NCBI RefSeq assembly: GCF_011759385.1
Contig: NZ_JAARLY010000002.1
Coordinates: 248,001-312,000 of the forward strand
Direction: 5' to 3'
Length of the DNA: 64,000 nucleotides
Source: Oleiagrimonas sp. C23AA
GTDB taxonomy: Bacteria > Pseudomonadota > Gammaproteobacteria > Xanthomonadales > Rhodanobacteraceae
Both the position numbers and the translations under genes were made by a program. The notes below the pieces were generated by a model that searched no databases, was not told the DNA's origin, and saw nothing but the letters and a program-made list of their open reading frames with translations. Positions 33,972-44,899 of this stretch are shown here, in pieces; position 1 is the first letter of the stretch; the number at the start of each line of letters is the position of its first letter.

Positions 33972-35335
33972 ACCTGCGCCTGAGCGAAATCGCATTGTGG
34001 ACCCACGGCCAGCTGATGGGCACCGACGGCGCCGTCAACGGCGTGTCCACCGACACCCGCAGCATGGAGCGTGGCGCCCTGTTTGTGGCGCTCAAGGGTG
34101 AGCATCACGATGGTCACGATCATCTGGCTGCCGCCGCCGAGGCCGGGGCAGTCGGTGCATTGGTCGATCACCGCATCGATATCAACCTGCCGCAGGTCGT
34201 GGTCAGCGATACGCTGGCCGCGCTGGGCGACCTGGCCAGCGCCGTGCGTGCTAAGCGCCGTGCGCGGGTGATCGGTATCACCGGTTCCAACGGCAAGACC
34301 ACGGTCAAGACGCTGACCGCGGCCATTCTGTCGCGGCACGGCCGCACGCACGTCAACGCCGGCAATTTCAACAACGAGATCGGGCTGCCGCTGACCTTGC
34401 TGGCGATGCCCGAAGACGCCGAGTACGCAGTGCTGGAAATGGGCGCCGGCAAGCCGGGCGACATCGACTACCTGGCTGCCATCGCACGGCCAGATATCGG
34501 CCTCGTCAACACCATCGCGCCAGCGCATCTTGAGCGCATGGGTACGCTGGAAATGGTCGCCGAGACCAAGGGCGCCGTGTATCAGGCGCTGCCCTCCGAT
34601 GGCATCGCCGTGATCAACGCCGACGATGACTTTGCCGGTTTCTTTGCCGGCCTGGCTGGTGCGCGCACGACGCTGCGCTTTGGCCTGTCGGCGCCGGCCG
34701 ACATCAGTGCCGAGATCCTGTCGCTGGATACCACCGGTTCGCGCTTCGTGCTGCGCACGCCGCAGGGCGAAGTGGCCGTGGCGCTGCCGTTGCCGGGTCG
34801 GCACAACGTGGCCAATGCGCTGGCCGCCGCCTCCATCGCCTGCGCGCTGGACGTGCCGCTGGCGACCATCGCCGAGGGCCTGCAACACGCCGGTGGCGTG
34901 CCGGGCCGTCTGCGCAGCCGTGCCATGAGCGGCGGCTGGACGTTGATCGACGACAGCTACAACGCCAATCCCGCCTCCACCAACGCGGCCATCGACACGC
35001 TGGCATTGGCCGGCGGCGAGCGCTATCTGGTGCTGGGCGACATGGCCGAGCTTGGGCCCAACGCCGAAGCGTTGCATGCCGAAGTGGGCGCGCGGGCACG
35101 TGAGCGCGGCTTGCAACGCCTGTACGCGACCGGCCCGCTGTCGGCCGCCGCCGTACGCGCCTTTGGCGAAGGCGCACGACATTTTGATTCACGCGAAGCC
35201 TTGCTGGCCGCGCTGCACGCCGATCTGCACGCCGGCGTCACCTGCCTGGTGAAGGGCTCGCGCAGTTCGGCCATGGACCGCGTGGTCAGCGCGCTGGAAA
35301 CACACTCGGGGGGAGACGCGCACCATGTTGCTTGA
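33965..35335 (+). CDS. murF: UDP-MurNAc-tripeptide:D-Ala-D-Ala ligase
   Basis: A 456-residue Mur ligase that adds D-Ala-D-Ala to the nucleotide tripeptide. The P-loop is [16 protein letters not shown], followed by [13 protein letters not shown] and [15 protein letters not shown], all typical of MurF. The C-terminal domain holds [19 protein letters not shown]. The start is the ATG at 33965, seven bases inside murE; the frame is open farther upstream but homologues begin here. It overlaps mraY by eleven bases. Confidence 0.96.
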   Translation: MLNLRLSEIALWTHGQLMGTDGAVNGVSTDTRSMERGALFVALKGEHHDGHDHLAAAAEAGAVGALVDHRIDINLPQVVVSDTLAALGDLASAVRAKRRARVIGITGSNGKTTVKTLTAAILSRHGRTHVNAGNFNNEIGLPLTLLAMPEDAEYAVLEMGAGKPGDIDYLAAIARPDIGLVNTIAPAHLERMGTLEMVAETKGAVYQALPSDGIAVINADDDFAGFFAGLAGARTTLRFGLSAPADISAEILSLDTTGSRFVLRTPQGEVAVALPLPGRHNVANALAAASIACALDVPLATIAEGLQHAGGVPGRLRSRAMSGGWTLIDDSYNANPASTNAAIDTLALAGGERYLVLGDMAELGPNAEALHAEVGARARERGLQRLYATGPLSAAAVRAFGEGARHFDSREALLAALHADLHAGVTCLVKGSRSSAMDRVVSALETHSGGDAHHVA

Positions 35336-36407
35336 GTTGGCCAACTGGTTGTCGACGTACTTCAGTGCGTTGCACCTGTTTCAGTACATCACCTTCCGCA
35401 CCATCATGGCGGCGCTGACCTCACTGGCGGTGTCGCTGCTGCTGGGCCCGGCGGTGATCCGCAAGCTGGCCGCGCTCAAGGCCGGTCAGGTGGTGCGCAG
35501 CGACGGTCCGCAGACGCACCTGTCCAAGGCCGGCACGCCGACCATGGGCGGCGCCATGATCCTGGCCGCGATCACCGTCACCACGCTGCTGTGGGCCGAC
35601 TTGCACAACCGCTACGTGTGGGTGGTGCTGGCGGTGACGCTGACCTTCGGCGTGGTCGGTTTCTACGACGACTACAAGAAGCTGGTGCTTAAGGACAGCC
35701 GTGGCCTGCCGGCGCGCTGGAAGTATTTCTGGCAATCGGTGTTCGGCCTGGGCGCGGCGCTGTTTCTGTATCACTCGGCCACCACGCTGGCCGAAACCTC
35801 GCTGTTCGTGCCGCTGTTCAAGCATGTCGAGCTGCCGCTGGGCGTGGGCTTCATCGTCATCGGTTATCTGATGATTGTCGGCTTTTCCAACGCGGTGAAC
35901 CTGACCGACGGCCTGGACGGCCTGGCGATCATGCCCAGCGTGCTGGTGGCCGGTGCCCTGGGAATCTTCGCGTATCTAGCCGGTAACGCCGTTTTCTCGC
36001 AGTACCTGGGCATTCCCTCGATTCCCGGTGCCGGTGAGCTGGCCATCTTCTGCGGCGCGCTGGGCGGTGCGGGGCTGGGCTTTCTCTGGTTCAACACCTA
36101 TCCGGCGCAAGTGTTCATGGGCGATGTCGGCGCGCTGGCCATTGGCGCGGCGCTGGGCTGCATCGCGCTGATCGTGCGTCAGGAAATCGTGTTGCTGGTG
36201 ATGGGCGGCGTGTTCGTGATCGAAACCGCCTCGGTGATGCTGCAGGTGGCCAGCTTCAAGCTGACCGGCAAGCGCATCTTCCGCATGGCGCCGCTGCATC
36301 ACCATTTTGAGCTGAAGGGCTGGCCCGAGCCGCGCGTGATCGTGCGCTTCTGGGTCATTTCCGTGGTGCTGGTGCTGATTGGTCTGGCGACCCTGAAGGT
36401 TCGTTGA
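35325..36407 (+). CDS. mraY: phospho-MurNAc-pentapeptide translocase MraY
   Basis: A 360-residue polytopic inner-membrane enzyme (about ten helices) that joins phospho-MurNAc-pentapeptide to undecaprenyl phosphate, forming lipid I. Conserved cytoplasmic loops: [33 protein letters not shown] (Asp pair), [17 protein letters not shown] and the C-terminal histidine motif [24 protein letters not shown] upstream of the ATG is a good ribosome binding site although it lies in murF. The stop codon overlaps the ftsW start (TGATG). No murD is inserted at this point. Confidence 0.98.
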   Translation: MLLELANWLSTYFSALHLFQYITFRTIMAALTSLAVSLLLGPAVIRKLAALKAGQVVRSDGPQTHLSKAGTPTMGGAMILAAITVTTLLWADLHNRYVWVVLAVTLTFGVVGFYDDYKKLVLKDSRGLPARWKYFWQSVFGLGAALFLYHSATTLAETSLFVPLFKHVELPLGVGFIVIGYLMIVGFSNAVNLTDGLDGLAIMPSVLVAGALGIFAYLAGNAVFSQYLGIPSIPGAGELAIFCGALGGAGLGFLWFNTYPAQVFMGDVGALAIGAALGCIALIVRQEIVLLVMGGVFVIETASVMLQVASFKLTGKRIFRMAPLHHHFELKGWPEPRVIVRFWVISVVLVLIGLATLKVR

Positions 36408-37636
36408 TGGCGTTTGATTTCTCCAGCTCGCAGGCAAAGCGCAGGCATGGCCCCCGTGGCCATTACGACCTGCCGCTGATGCTGGCCGCGATTGCGCTGG
36501 CGGCGATCGGTATCGTGATGGTGGCGTCAGCCTCCATTGCCGTGGCCGACGGCCAGCACATCGGTGCGTTCCATTATCTGGACCGTCACCTGATGTATCT
36601 GGCGCTGGGCCTGCCGCTGACCTTCATCGCCATGCGCGTGGAGCTGAAGTTCCTAGAGAAATACAGCTTCCAGCTGATGCTGCTGGGGGTACTGGCGCTA
36701 CTGCTGGTGTTCCTGCCGTTCTTTGGCATGCGCATCAATGGCGCCCGGCGCTGGATCAATCTGGTGGTGATCAGCTTCCAGCCGGTGGAGGCGATCAAGC
36801 CGATCTTGGTGATCTACGTCGCCAGCTATCTGGTGCGCCATCGCGAAGCGGTAGAAACGAAGTTCTTTGGCGCCATCAAGCCGGTGCTTGTGACCGGTGG
36901 ACTGGTGGTGCTGCTGCTGGCGCAGCCGGACTTTGGCTCCTCGGCCTTGCTGATTGCGGTCACCGTGGCCATGGTCTGGCTGGGCGGCGCGCGCATGCGC
37001 AACCTGATGATCATGGCGCTGCCGATGATTCCGGCGCTGATCTTCATCGCCACCTCGTCGGACTATCGCGTCAAGCGTCTGACCTCGTTCCTGGACCCCT
37101 GGAAGGATCCGTTCAATGACGGCTTCCAGTTGACCCAGGCGCTGATCGCCATCGGCCGTGGCGAGTGGTTTGGCGTCGGGCTGGGCAACAGCGTGCAGAA
37201 GCTGTTTTACCTGCCCGAAGCGCACACCGACTTCATTCTCGCGGTGATCGGCGAGGAACTGGGGCTGGTCGGCATTCTGACCGTGCTGGGCTTGTTCGCG
37301 CTGCTGGTCGGGCGCGGCCTGTACGTGGGCCTGCGCGGCGTCGAGGTCAATCAGCGCTTTGCCGGTTATGTGGCTTTCGGCTTGTCCTTGATGCTGGGGC
37401 TGCAGGCGATGGTGTCGGTGGGCGTGAATTTGGGCGTGCTGCCGACCAAGGGACTGACCCTGCCGCTGATCAGCTCCGGCGGCTCCAGCGTGCTGATGAC
37501 CTGCGCCATGGTGGGTGTGCTGCTGCGCGCCACCTACGAAATTCACCGCGCCGAGGATGCCCGGCGCACCGCGGTGCGCACGGCGCCCACGGCCGATTCG
37601 GTACCGGAAACGGCGATGACGGAGGCGCACGCATGA
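36407..37636 (+). CDS. ftsW: septal peptidoglycan glycosyltransferase FtsW
   Basis: A 409-residue SEDS-family polymerase with about ten membrane helices, working with FtsI in septal wall synthesis. Signatures: GARRWINLVVISFQPVEAIK, a periplasmic loop with KRLTSFLDPWKDPFNDGFQL and the C-terminal LGVLPTKGLTLPLISSGGSS. The ATG at 36407 shares its A/TG with the mraY stop (TGATG); a TTG at 36404 is a less likely start. In most gammaproteobacteria murD lies between mraY and ftsW; here the two genes overlap. Confidence 0.96.
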   Translation: MAFDFSSSQAKRRHGPRGHYDLPLMLAAIALAAIGIVMVASASIAVADGQHIGAFHYLDRHLMYLALGLPLTFIAMRVELKFLEKYSFQLMLLGVLALLLVFLPFFGMRINGARRWINLVVISFQPVEAIKPILVIYVASYLVRHREAVETKFFGAIKPVLVTGGLVVLLLAQPDFGSSALLIAVTVAMVWLGGARMRNLMIMALPMIPALIFIATSSDYRVKRLTSFLDPWKDPFNDGFQLTQALIAIGRGEWFGVGLGNSVQKLFYLPEAHTDFILAVIGEELGLVGILTVLGLFALLVGRGLYVGLRGVEVNQRFAGYVAFGLSLMLGLQAMVSVGVNLGVLPTKGLTLPLISSGGSSVLMTCAMVGVLLRATYEIHRAEDARRTAVRTAPTADSVPETAMTEAHA

Positions 37637-38760
37637 AGTCGACGCTGCATGCCAGCCTCACGGCCAGCGCCCAGGGCGGCTTGCCCAAGGGGCCGGTGTT
37701 GATCATGGCCGGTGGCACCGGCGGGCATATCTTCCCGGGCCTGGCCGCGGCCGATGCCCTGCGCGAGCGAGGTATCGAAGTGCGCTGGCTGGGCGCGGCG
37801 GGCGGACTGGAAACGCGGCTGGTGCCGCCGCACGACATTGCCATCGACACCGTGCCGGTCGGTGGCCTGCGCGGCAAAGGCCTGGCCACACGCCTGCGCG
37901 CGCCGTTCATGCTCGTCCGCTCGATCTGGTGCGCGTTGCGCATCATGCGTCGCCTGCGCCCGCGTGCGGTGCTGTCGATGGGCGGGTTCGTCGCCGGTCC
38001 TGGTGGCGTGGCGGCGCGTCTGACCGGTACGCCGCTGCTGGTGCACGAGCAAAACCGCGTGCCCGGTTTCACCAATCGCACGCTGGCCCGCTTTGCGCGC
38101 CGCGTGCTGGTCGGCTTTGTCGATGCCTTCCCGGCCGATGTGCAGGCGCAATGGGTGGGCAATCCGGTGCGTGCCGATATCGCCGCGCTGCAAGCGCCTG
38201 CGCAGCGCATGACCGGTCGCACCGGTCGTGCGCACCTGCTGGTGCTCGGCGGCAGCCAGGGCGCGCGGGCCTTGAACCAGCGTCTGCCCGAAGCGCTGGG
38301 TCGTATTCCAGCCGAGTCGCGCCCGGAGGTTTTGCACCAGTGCGGCCAGCGTCATCTGGAGGCCGCGCGCGAAGCCTACGCCAAGGCCGGTGTCGAGGCG
38401 CGCGTGGTGCCGTTCATCGGGGACATGGCCGAGGCCTATGCCTGGGCCGACTTTGCCGTGTGCCGCGCCGGTGCACTGACGCTGGCAGAGTTGTGCGCGG
38501 CGGGCCTGGGCGCACTGCTGGTGCCGTTCCCCTTCGCCGTGGACGACCACCAGACGCGCAACGCCGAGGCGATGCGTGACGTGGGCGCCGCCATGGTGGT
38601 GCCCGAGCGCACGCTGGATGCGGCCATGCTCTCGGCGCAGCTGCGCTCGCTGCTGGATGATCGCCAGCGCCTTGTTTCCATGGCTGTCGCTGCGCGCTCG
38701 CTGGCGCGACCGGAGGCGGCCCAAGCCATTGCTGCTCAATGCCTGGAGGTCACCGCATGA
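37633..38760 (+). CDS. murG: lipid II synthase MurG
   Basis: A 375-residue peripheral-membrane GT28 glycosyltransferase that adds GlcNAc to lipid I. The N-terminal glycine-rich loop is [40 protein letters not shown] and [19 protein letters not shown] are typical, and the UDP-GlcNAc site contains [16 protein letters not shown]. The ATG at 37633 overlaps the ftsW stop as ATGA and has GGAGG seven bases upstream. It carries a 17-residue extension before the usual start of the domain. Confidence 0.97.
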   Translation: MKSTLHASLTASAQGGLPKGPVLIMAGGTGGHIFPGLAAADALRERGIEVRWLGAAGGLETRLVPPHDIAIDTVPVGGLRGKGLATRLRAPFMLVRSIWCALRIMRRLRPRAVLSMGGFVAGPGGVAARLTGTPLLVHEQNRVPGFTNRTLARFARRVLVGFVDAFPADVQAQWVGNPVRADIAALQAPAQRMTGRTGRAHLLVLGGSQGARALNQRLPEALGRIPAESRPEVLHQCGQRHLEAAREAYAKAGVEARVVPFIGDMAEAYAWADFAVCRAGALTLAELCAAGLGALLVPFPFAVDDHQTRNAEAMRDVGAAMVVPERTLDAAMLSAQLRSLLDDRQRLVSMAVAARSLARPEAAQAIAAQCLEVTA

Positions 38761-40202
38761 GCCCGCGTCGCCTGCGTCCCCACGACGACATCATGCTGGC
38801 CTTGCGCCGTGTCCACTTCATCGGCATCGGTGGCGTGGGCATGAGCGGCATCGCCGAAGTACTGCACAACCTGGGCTATCAGGTATCCGGTTCGGATCGC
38901 GCCCGTACGCCGACCACCGAGCGCCTGGCCGCGCTGGGCATCACCGTATTTGAGGGACATGACGCAGCCCAGGTCGATGACGTCGATGTGGTGGTCACCT
39001 CCAGTGCCATCCGCGACGACAATCCAGAGTTGGAAGCGGCGCGCGAACGACGTATCCCGATGGTGCCGCGCGCCGAGATGCTGGGTGAACTGATGCGCTT
39101 TCGCCGTGGCATTGCGATCGCTGGCACCCACGGCAAGACCACCACCACCAGTCTCACCGCCAGCGTGTTGGCCGAGGCCGGCTACGATCCGACCTTCGTC
39201 ATTGGCGGCCAGCTCAATTCGGCCGGCGCCAACGCGCGTCTGGGCACGGGCGAGTATCTGGTCGCCGAGGCCGACGAATCGGATGGCTCGTTCCTGATGC
39301 TGTCCCCGGTGATCGCCGTGGTCACCAATATCGATGCCGATCACCTTGAGAACTACGGCGGCGATTTTGCACGGGTGAAGCAGGCCTTCCACGATTTCCT
39401 GCACCGGCTGCCGTTCTACGGCATGGCCGTTTTGTGCATCGACGACGAGGAAGTGGCGCGCCTGGCCAGCGGCGACATGGCGCGCAGCGTGATCACCTAC
39501 GGTATCGACAACGACCACGCGGACGTGCGCGCCACGAACCTGAGCCAGCGCGGCTTCGAGATGGAGTTCGAGTTGATGCTGCCCGGACGCGCCGAGGCGC
39601 TGACGGTGCGTCTGAATCTGCCGGGGCGGCACAACGTGCTCAACGCGTTGGCCGCTGCCGCCGTGGGCTGGCAGCTGGGCGTGGACGCCACCGCCATTGT
39701 CGGCGCGCTGGCCAATTTCCAGGGCGTGGGCCGGCGGTTCCATCGTCGCGGCGAGCTGGCGCTGGATGAAGGCCATGCGCTGCTGGTGGACGATTATGGT
39801 CACCACCCGCGTGAACTTTCGGCCGTGTTCGAGGCCGTGCGTGGCGGCTGGCCGGAGCGGCGTGTGGTGGTGGTGTTCCAGCCGCATCGCTACAGCCGCA
39901 CGCGCGATCTGTTGGACGACTTTGCCAACGTGCTGTGCGACGCCGATGTGCTGGTGCTGACCGAGGTCTATCCGGCTGGCGAGGCGCCGATTGCCGGCGC
40001 CGACGCGCGGACTCTGGCGCGCGCCGTGCGCGCCCGCGGCAAGGTCGATCCGGTGCTGATCGGGCAGCCGTCCGACCTGACCGACTTCCTGCCGGCACTG
40101 CTGCGTGACGGCGATCTGGTGCTGATGCTCGGCGCCGGCAATATCGGCACCGCGGCGGCCCAACTGGCCGAGCGTGGTCACTTGCGGAGTGAAAAGGCAT
40201 GA
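38757..40202 (+). CDS. murC: UDP-MurNAc:L-alanine ligase
   Basis: A 481-residue Mur ligase adding L-Ala to UDP-MurNAc. The N-terminal Rossmann motif is [18 protein letters not shown]. The ATP loop [16 protein letters not shown] and the substrate motif [10 protein letters not shown] follow. [10 protein letters not shown] and [12 protein letters not shown] in the last domain are MurC-specific. The ATG at 38757 overlaps the murG stop. It overlaps ddl by four bases. Confidence 0.97.
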   Translation: MSPRRLRPHDDIMLALRRVHFIGIGGVGMSGIAEVLHNLGYQVSGSDRARTPTTERLAALGITVFEGHDAAQVDDVDVVVTSSAIRDDNPELEAARERRIPMVPRAEMLGELMRFRRGIAIAGTHGKTTTTSLTASVLAEAGYDPTFVIGGQLNSAGANARLGTGEYLVAEADESDGSFLMLSPVIAVVTNIDADHLENYGGDFARVKQAFHDFLHRLPFYGMAVLCIDDEEVARLASGDMARSVITYGIDNDHADVRATNLSQRGFEMEFELMLPGRAEALTVRLNLPGRHNVLNALAAAAVGWQLGVDATAIVGALANFQGVGRRFHRRGELALDEGHALLVDDYGHHPRELSAVFEAVRGGWPERRVVVVFQPHRYSRTRDLLDDFANVLCDADVLVLTEVYPAGEAPIAGADARTLARAVRARGKVDPVLIGQPSDLTDFLPALLRDGDLVLMLGAGNIGTAAAQLAERGHLRSEKA

Positions 40203-41131
40203 GTGGCGTCACCGATCCGCGCGCTTTCGGACGCGTCGCCGTGGTCATGGGCGGCAGCTCCGCCGAACGCGAGGTCTCGCTGACCTCCGGTCGCGCCGTG
40301 CTCGCCGCGCTCAAGGCCCGCGGCGTGGACGCTCATGCCATCGACGGCATTCCGGCGCTGCTCGACGCACTGCGCGCCGGACATTTCGCGCGCGTGTTCA
40401 ATATCCTGCATGGTGCCGGCGGTGAAAATGGCGAACTGCAGGGCGCGCTCGATTCGCTGGGCGTGCCCTATACCGGCTCGGGCGTGCTCGGGTCGGCGCT
40501 GAGCCTGGACAAGGTGCGCAGCAAGCTGGTGTGGCGTGCGCTGGGCCTGCCGACGCCGGATTTCGAGGCCGTGCGCCGTGGTGGCGATGTGCATGCCGCG
40601 GCGGGTCGCGTTGGACTTCCAGTAGTGGTCAAACCCGTGTGGGAAGGCTCCAGTGTGGGCGTCTCGCGCGTGTTCCATGATGACGATCTGGACGCGGCCG
40701 CCGCGCTGGCCGAGCGCTCGCCCGGCGACATGCTGGTCGAGCGCATGGTCGAGGGTGAGGAACTGACGGTATCCATCTTGGGCCGCCGCGTATTGCCCTC
40801 GATCCGCATCGTGCCCAAGGGCGAGTACTACGACTATCACGCCAAGTACGTGGCCGAAGACACGCAGTACCTGTGCCCGGGCCTGGAGGACGCCGCCGAG
40901 GCGGAACTGGCCGAGTTGTCGCTGCGCGCGTTCGACGCGCTGGGCTGCGAAGGCTGGGGCCGCGTCGATGTGATGCGCGACCATGAAGGGCGCTTCTGGC
41001 TACTGGAAGTGAACACCGCGCCGGGCATGACCAGCCACTCGCTGGTGCCCAAGGCGGCCGGCGTGGCCGGCATCGATTTCCAGCAGCTTTGCTGGACCAT
41101 CCTGGAACAAACCTTGGAGGGCGATGCGTGA
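40199..41131 (+). CDS. ddl: D-alanine:D-alanine ligase
   Basis: A 310-residue ATP-grasp ligase producing D-Ala-D-Ala for MurF. Typical blocks: [74 protein letters not shown] and the metal-binding [20 protein letters not shown]. Size and position correspond to DdlB of the dcw cluster. Starts four bases inside murC and overlaps the GTG start of ftsQ. Confidence 0.96.
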   Translation: MSGVTDPRAFGRVAVVMGGSSAEREVSLTSGRAVLAALKARGVDAHAIDGIPALLDALRAGHFARVFNILHGAGGENGELQGALDSLGVPYTGSGVLGSALSLDKVRSKLVWRALGLPTPDFEAVRRGGDVHAAAGRVGLPVVVKPVWEGSSVGVSRVFHDDDLDAAAALAERSPGDMLVERMVEGEELTVSILGRRVLPSIRIVPKGEYYDYHAKYVAEDTQYLCPGLEDAAEAELAELSLRAFDALGCEGWGRVDVMRDHEGRFWLLEVNTAPGMTSHSLVPKAAGVAGIDFQQLCWTILEQTLEGDA

Positions 41132-41883
41132 GCGGCGGTGTCGCCAAACGAACGCTGGCCTGGAGCATCGCCGTATTGCTGGTGGTGTTGCCGGTGGTCG
41201 GCCTTATGCAGGGTTGGTTTGCCTCCAAGCGCTGGCCGATCCGCGAGCTGACGGTACAGGCGCCGCTGCGTCATGTCAGCGCGGCGACGCTGCGTGGCGT
41301 GGTCATGCCGCTGCTGGGCAAAGGCTTTTTCGCCACCGATCTGGATGACGTGCAGAAAGCCGTTGCCGCGCTGCCGTGGGTGGCCAGCGTCGAGGCTCGC
41401 AAGCGCTGGCCCGACACGCTGGTGCTGACCGTCAGCGAACGCCAGCCGTTCGCGCACTGGAATGACGATGAGCTGATCAGTCGCAAGGGGCGCCTGTTCT
41501 CGGCGCCGGGTGCGGCCGCGCTGGGCGGCCTGCCCAGTCTGCGCGGGCCTGACGACCGCATGCTCGAGGTGGTCGATTTCTACCTGGATGCCGCGCGCGA
41601 GGTGGCCTCGGTGACCCGGCGCCAGGTCAGCGGCGTGACCTTGAGTGGCCGCGACGCCTGGACGCTGCACATGCACGACGGTGCCGACATCGTTATCGGT
41701 GGTACCGACCCGCAGGCCCGTCTGAAACGCTTTCTGGACGTCTACCCGACGCTGATGCGCGGTCGCCAGCAATCGTTCGTCTACGCCGATCTTCGTTACA
41801 GCAATGGATTTGCGGTGCGCTGGCCCCAGCCCGCCGCCGCCACCGATCAGCCGGCCACTGCCGGAGGACACCCAAGCACATGA
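41128..41883 (+). CDS. ftsQ: cell division protein FtsQ
   Basis: A 251-residue bitopic protein of the FtsQLB complex. There is a short cytoplasmic N-terminus, one membrane helix (about residues 7-28, [19 protein letters not shown]), then a POTRA domain ([20 protein letters not shown] to [19 protein letters not shown]) and the beta domain. The GTG at 41128 overlaps the ddl stop; GGAGG at 41116-41120 is a strong ribosome binding site. The C-terminus is Ala/Pro/Thr-rich. Confidence 0.95.
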   Translation: MSGGVAKRTLAWSIAVLLVVLPVVGLMQGWFASKRWPIRELTVQAPLRHVSAATLRGVVMPLLGKGFFATDLDDVQKAVAALPWVASVEARKRWPDTLVLTVSERQPFAHWNDDELISRKGRLFSAPGAAALGGLPSLRGPDDRMLEVVDFYLDAAREVASVTRRQVSGVTLSGRDAWTLHMHDGADIVIGGTDPQARLKRFLDVYPTLMRGRQQSFVYADLRYSNGFAVRWPQPAAATDQPATAGGHPST

Positions 41884-43112
41884 ACCGCAAGAACGAAAAA
41901 CAACTCGTCGTGGGCCTGGACATCGGCACCTCCAAGGTGGTGGCGATCGTCGGTGAATACGCGCCGGGCGAACCGGTTGAGATCATCGGTCTGGGCTCGC
42001 ATGTCTCGCGCGGCCTGAAGCGCGGCAGTGTGGTCGACATCGAGTCGACCGTGCACTCGATCCAGCGTGCCATCGAGGAAGCCGAGCTGATGGCCGGCTG
42101 CGATATCCGCTCGGTGTACGCCTCGATCTCAGGCAGCCACCTGGAGACCAAGAACTCGCATGGCACCGCCGCGATTCGCGATCGCGAGGTCACCGCCGGC
42201 GACCTGGAGCAGGTGCTGGAAGCGGCGCGCGCGGTGGCCATCCCTGCCGACCGCAAGGTGCTCTACAAGGAGCCGCAGGAATACCGCATCGACGGTCAGG
42301 ATGGCATCCGCCATCCGGTCGGCATGAGCGGCGTGCGCCTGGAGGCGAGCGTGCACCTGGTCACCGGCGCGGCGGCGGCGGTGCAGAACATCGCCAAGTG
42401 CATCGAGCGCTGCGGCCTGAGCGTGGACGAACTGGTGCCCTCGGGCGTGGCCAGCGCTAAGTCGGTGCTGACCGACGACGAGCGCGAGCTGGGCGTGTGC
42501 CTGGTCGATATCGGCGCCGGCACCACCGATATCTCCATCTATACCCAGGGTGCGATTCGTTACACCAAGGCGCTGCCGGTGGGTGGCGATCAGGTCACCA
42601 ACGACATCGCCTATGGCGTGCACACGCCGACCGCGCACGCCGAGGACATCAAGATCAAGTACGCCTGTGCGCTGGCGCAGCTGGCGCATGCCGATGAGAC
42701 CGTGCAGGTGCCCAGCGTGGGTGATCGTCCGCCGCGGCGTCTGGCGCGCCAGAACTTGGCGCAGTCGGTGCAGGCGCGCTACGAGGAAATCTTCGAGATG
42801 GTGCAGGACGAGCTGCGCCGTTCCGGCTACGAGAGCCTGGTCGCGGCCGGCATCGTGTTGACCGGCGGCGCGGCCAAGATGGAAGGCGCGCTGGAGCTGG
42901 CCGAAGAGGTGTTCCACAAGATGGTGCGCCTGGGGCTGCCGCAGCACGTCGATGGCCTGGGCGATGTCATCGCCAACCAGATTCACGCCACCGGCGTGGG
43001 CCTGCTGCTGCACGGAGCCCGTCAGGGTGGCATGCGTGCGCACGGTCCGATGGGTGGCTCGATGGGCGGCATGGTCGAGAAGGTCCGCGGCTGGCTGACC
43101 CGCAATTTCTGA
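41880..43112 (+). CDS. ftsA: cell division protein FtsA
   Basis: A 410-residue actin-like ATPase that tethers FtsZ to the membrane. The phosphate-1 motif is VGLDIGTSKVVAIVGE and the phosphate-2 motif VCLVDIGAGTTDISIYTQGA. GIVLTGGAAKMEGALELAEE is the adenosine motif. The C-terminal GMVEKVRGWLTRNF is the amphipathic membrane-targeting helix. It overlaps ftsQ by four bases and is followed by a 165-base gap before ftsZ, which may hold a separate ftsZ promoter. Confidence 0.97.
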   Translation: MNRKNEKQLVVGLDIGTSKVVAIVGEYAPGEPVEIIGLGSHVSRGLKRGSVVDIESTVHSIQRAIEEAELMAGCDIRSVYASISGSHLETKNSHGTAAIRDREVTAGDLEQVLEAARAVAIPADRKVLYKEPQEYRIDGQDGIRHPVGMSGVRLEASVHLVTGAAAAVQNIAKCIERCGLSVDELVPSGVASAKSVLTDDERELGVCLVDIGAGTTDISIYTQGAIRYTKALPVGGDQVTNDIAYGVHTPTAHAEDIKIKYACALAQLAHADETVQVPSVGDRPPRRLARQNLAQSVQARYEEIFEMVQDELRRSGYESLVAAGIVLTGGAAKMEGALELAEEVFHKMVRLGLPQHVDGLGDVIANQIHATGVGLLLHGARQGGMRAHGPMGGSMGGMVEKVRGWLTRNF

Positions 43113-43277
43113 CGCTGTAGGGGCCCCGATGCGAGGGGCCATTACAGGCAGGGGCGGCGCACGAGGCGCCACCACAAGGGCGATACGAAACGGTCGCCCG
43201 CCCCGCACCGGTCATCGAGGCCGGGCGGTCATAACCAAAATGAGACACGTCATTAAAAGAAAGACGGAGGACGGGAA

Positions 43278-44507
43278 ATGTTCGAGATGATCGATTCAAT
43301 CGCACCCAACGCGGTGATCAAGGTGATCGGTGTCGGCGGCGGCGGTGGTAACGCTGTGGCGCACATGGTCAATGCCAATATCGAAGGCGTGGAGTTCATC
43401 TGCGCCAACACCGATGCCCAGGCCATGAAGAACTCCGGGGCCAAGGTGTCGCTGCAGCTCGGTGCCAATGTCACCAAGGGGCTGGGCGCGGGCGCCAATC
43501 CGGAAGTGGGCCGTCAGGCCGCACTGGAAGATCGTGAGCGCATCGAGGAAATGCTGGAAGGCGCCGACATGGTCTTCATCACCGCCGGCATGGGCGGTGG
43601 CACCGGCACCGGCGCCGCGCCGGTGGTGGCGCAGCTGGCCAAGGAGAAGGGCATTCTCACCGTGGCCGTGGTCACCAAGCCGTTCCCCTTCGAGGGCCGT
43701 CGCCGCATGCAGGTGGCGATGAAGGGCATCGAGGATCTGCAGCAGCACGTGGACTCGCTGATCACCGTGCCCAACGAGAAGCTGCTCACCGTGCTGGGCC
43801 GGGAAGTGACGCTGCTGTCGGCCTTCAAGGCCGCCAACGACGTGCTGCAGGGCGCCGTGCAGGGTATCGCCGACCTGATCACCGCGCCGGGCCTGATCAA
43901 CGTCGACTTCGCCGACGTGCGCACGGTGATGTCCGAAATGGGCATGGCGATGATGGGTTCGGGCGTGGCCAGTGGTGATGATCGTGCCCAGGCGGCGGCC
44001 GAGGCAGCCATCAACAATCCGCTGCTGGAGGACGTGAACCTGGCCGGTGCCTGCGGCATCCTGGTCAACGTCACCGCCGGCATGAACCTGACCATGCGCG
44101 AGTTCGATGAGATCGGTCGCGTGGTGCACGATTTTGCCAGCGAGGACGCCACGGTGGTGATCGGCACCTCGATGGACGCCGACATGAAGGACGACGTGCG
44201 CGTGACGGTGGTGGCCACCGGCCTCAACCGTGCCGCCGCGGTGCGCCAGCCGGTGCGTCATGGCCAGGGCTCGGGCAGCGCATCATCGAGCCAGGGCAGT
44301 CAGCCGCGTCAGGACGAGCCGCGCGCGCGTCCGCGTCCGGTGGTGCTGCGCACCGGTACCGGCAACGAAGTGGTCGACTATGCCTCGCCGCAGGCCGCGT
44401 CCAATCCTTCGACCCAGGGCAAGGCCGAGCCGGCCGAGCAGAGCAAGTCCGAGCCGGCCATCGACTACCTGGATATTCCGGCGTTCCTGCGTCGCCAGGC
44501 CGATTGA
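43278..44507 (+). CDS. ftsZ: cell division GTPase FtsZ
   Basis: A 409-residue tubulin homologue forming the Z ring. N-terminal [16 protein letters not shown], the tubulin signature [16 protein letters not shown] and the T7 loop [11 protein letters not shown] are intact. A variable Ser/Gln/Pro-rich linker (about residues 325-390) is followed by the conserved C-terminal peptide [14 protein letters not shown] that binds FtsA and ZipA-type partners. GGAGGA seven bases before the ATG is a strong ribosome binding site. Confidence 0.98.
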   Translation: MFEMIDSIAPNAVIKVIGVGGGGGNAVAHMVNANIEGVEFICANTDAQAMKNSGAKVSLQLGANVTKGLGAGANPEVGRQAALEDRERIEEMLEGADMVFITAGMGGGTGTGAAPVVAQLAKEKGILTVAVVTKPFPFEGRRRMQVAMKGIEDLQQHVDSLITVPNEKLLTVLGREVTLLSAFKAANDVLQGAVQGIADLITAPGLINVDFADVRTVMSEMGMAMMGSGVASGDDRAQAAAEAAINNPLLEDVNLAGACGILVNVTAGMNLTMREFDEIGRVVHDFASEDATVVIGTSMDADMKDDVRVTVVATGLNRAAAVRQPVRHGQGSGSASSSQGSQPRQDEPRARPRPVVLRTGTGNEVVDYASPQAASNPSTQGKAEPAEQSKSEPAIDYLDIPAFLRRQAD

Positions 44508-44588
44508 CCTGACGCTTCGGCGTCTGCGCAACTGACGGACCGCGGGCGCGACTGCGCATCCAGCCGCCCAGCCTGTGCGGTCCATCAC

Positions 44589-44624
44589 GACCGCCACCGG
44601 AACTCCCGTCCTCCGGTGGCGGTC
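44589..44624 (+). terminator. terminator after ftsZ
   Basis: GACCGCCACCGGA and TCCGGTGGCGGTC form a perfect 13-bp stem with a 10-base loop, followed by TATCTTC. It closes the dcw transcript before lpxC. Confidence 0.8.
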
Positions 44625-44853
44625 TATCTTCAGACAGGGCGGGGCGCTGGTCGGCTTGTATGCCGAATCCGGGCGCCGGGCAACGTCGGCGATGCGCCGA
44701 AACGGCTGTCCGCACTTTAGGGACCATCAGGAGGTGTCGGCCTGCGCCGGTAGGAAATTTCAGCGCGCGCCAAGGTGTTACACAAAGCTGGCAATAGCGT
44801 AAACGGCTCAAAAGCTGTACGCGTCGGTACACTTTCCCGCTGGTTAAGACTGT

Positions 44854-44861
44854 GTTAGCAT
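44854..44861 (+). promoter_or_regulatory. candidate extended -10 promoter of lpxC
   Basis: TGTTAGCAT-like sequence (TG, one base, TAGCAT at 44856-44861) fits an extended -10 element about 39 bases before the lpxC ATG. The -35 is poor, as is common with extended -10 promoters. Confidence 0.4.
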
Positions 44862-44899
44862 GCGGTCACTTTTGGCTGCTGCCCCATGGGCTTACAAGA

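Larger units (their letters stand above)
44508..44899 (+). other. ftsZ-lpxC intergenic region, 392 bases
   Basis: It holds the ftsZ terminator at 44589-44624 and a candidate lpxC promoter near 44854-44861. Between them (44640-44830) I see no convincing coding sequence; short open frames on both strands lack ribosome binding sites. A few weak hairpins are possible. Confidence 0.6.
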
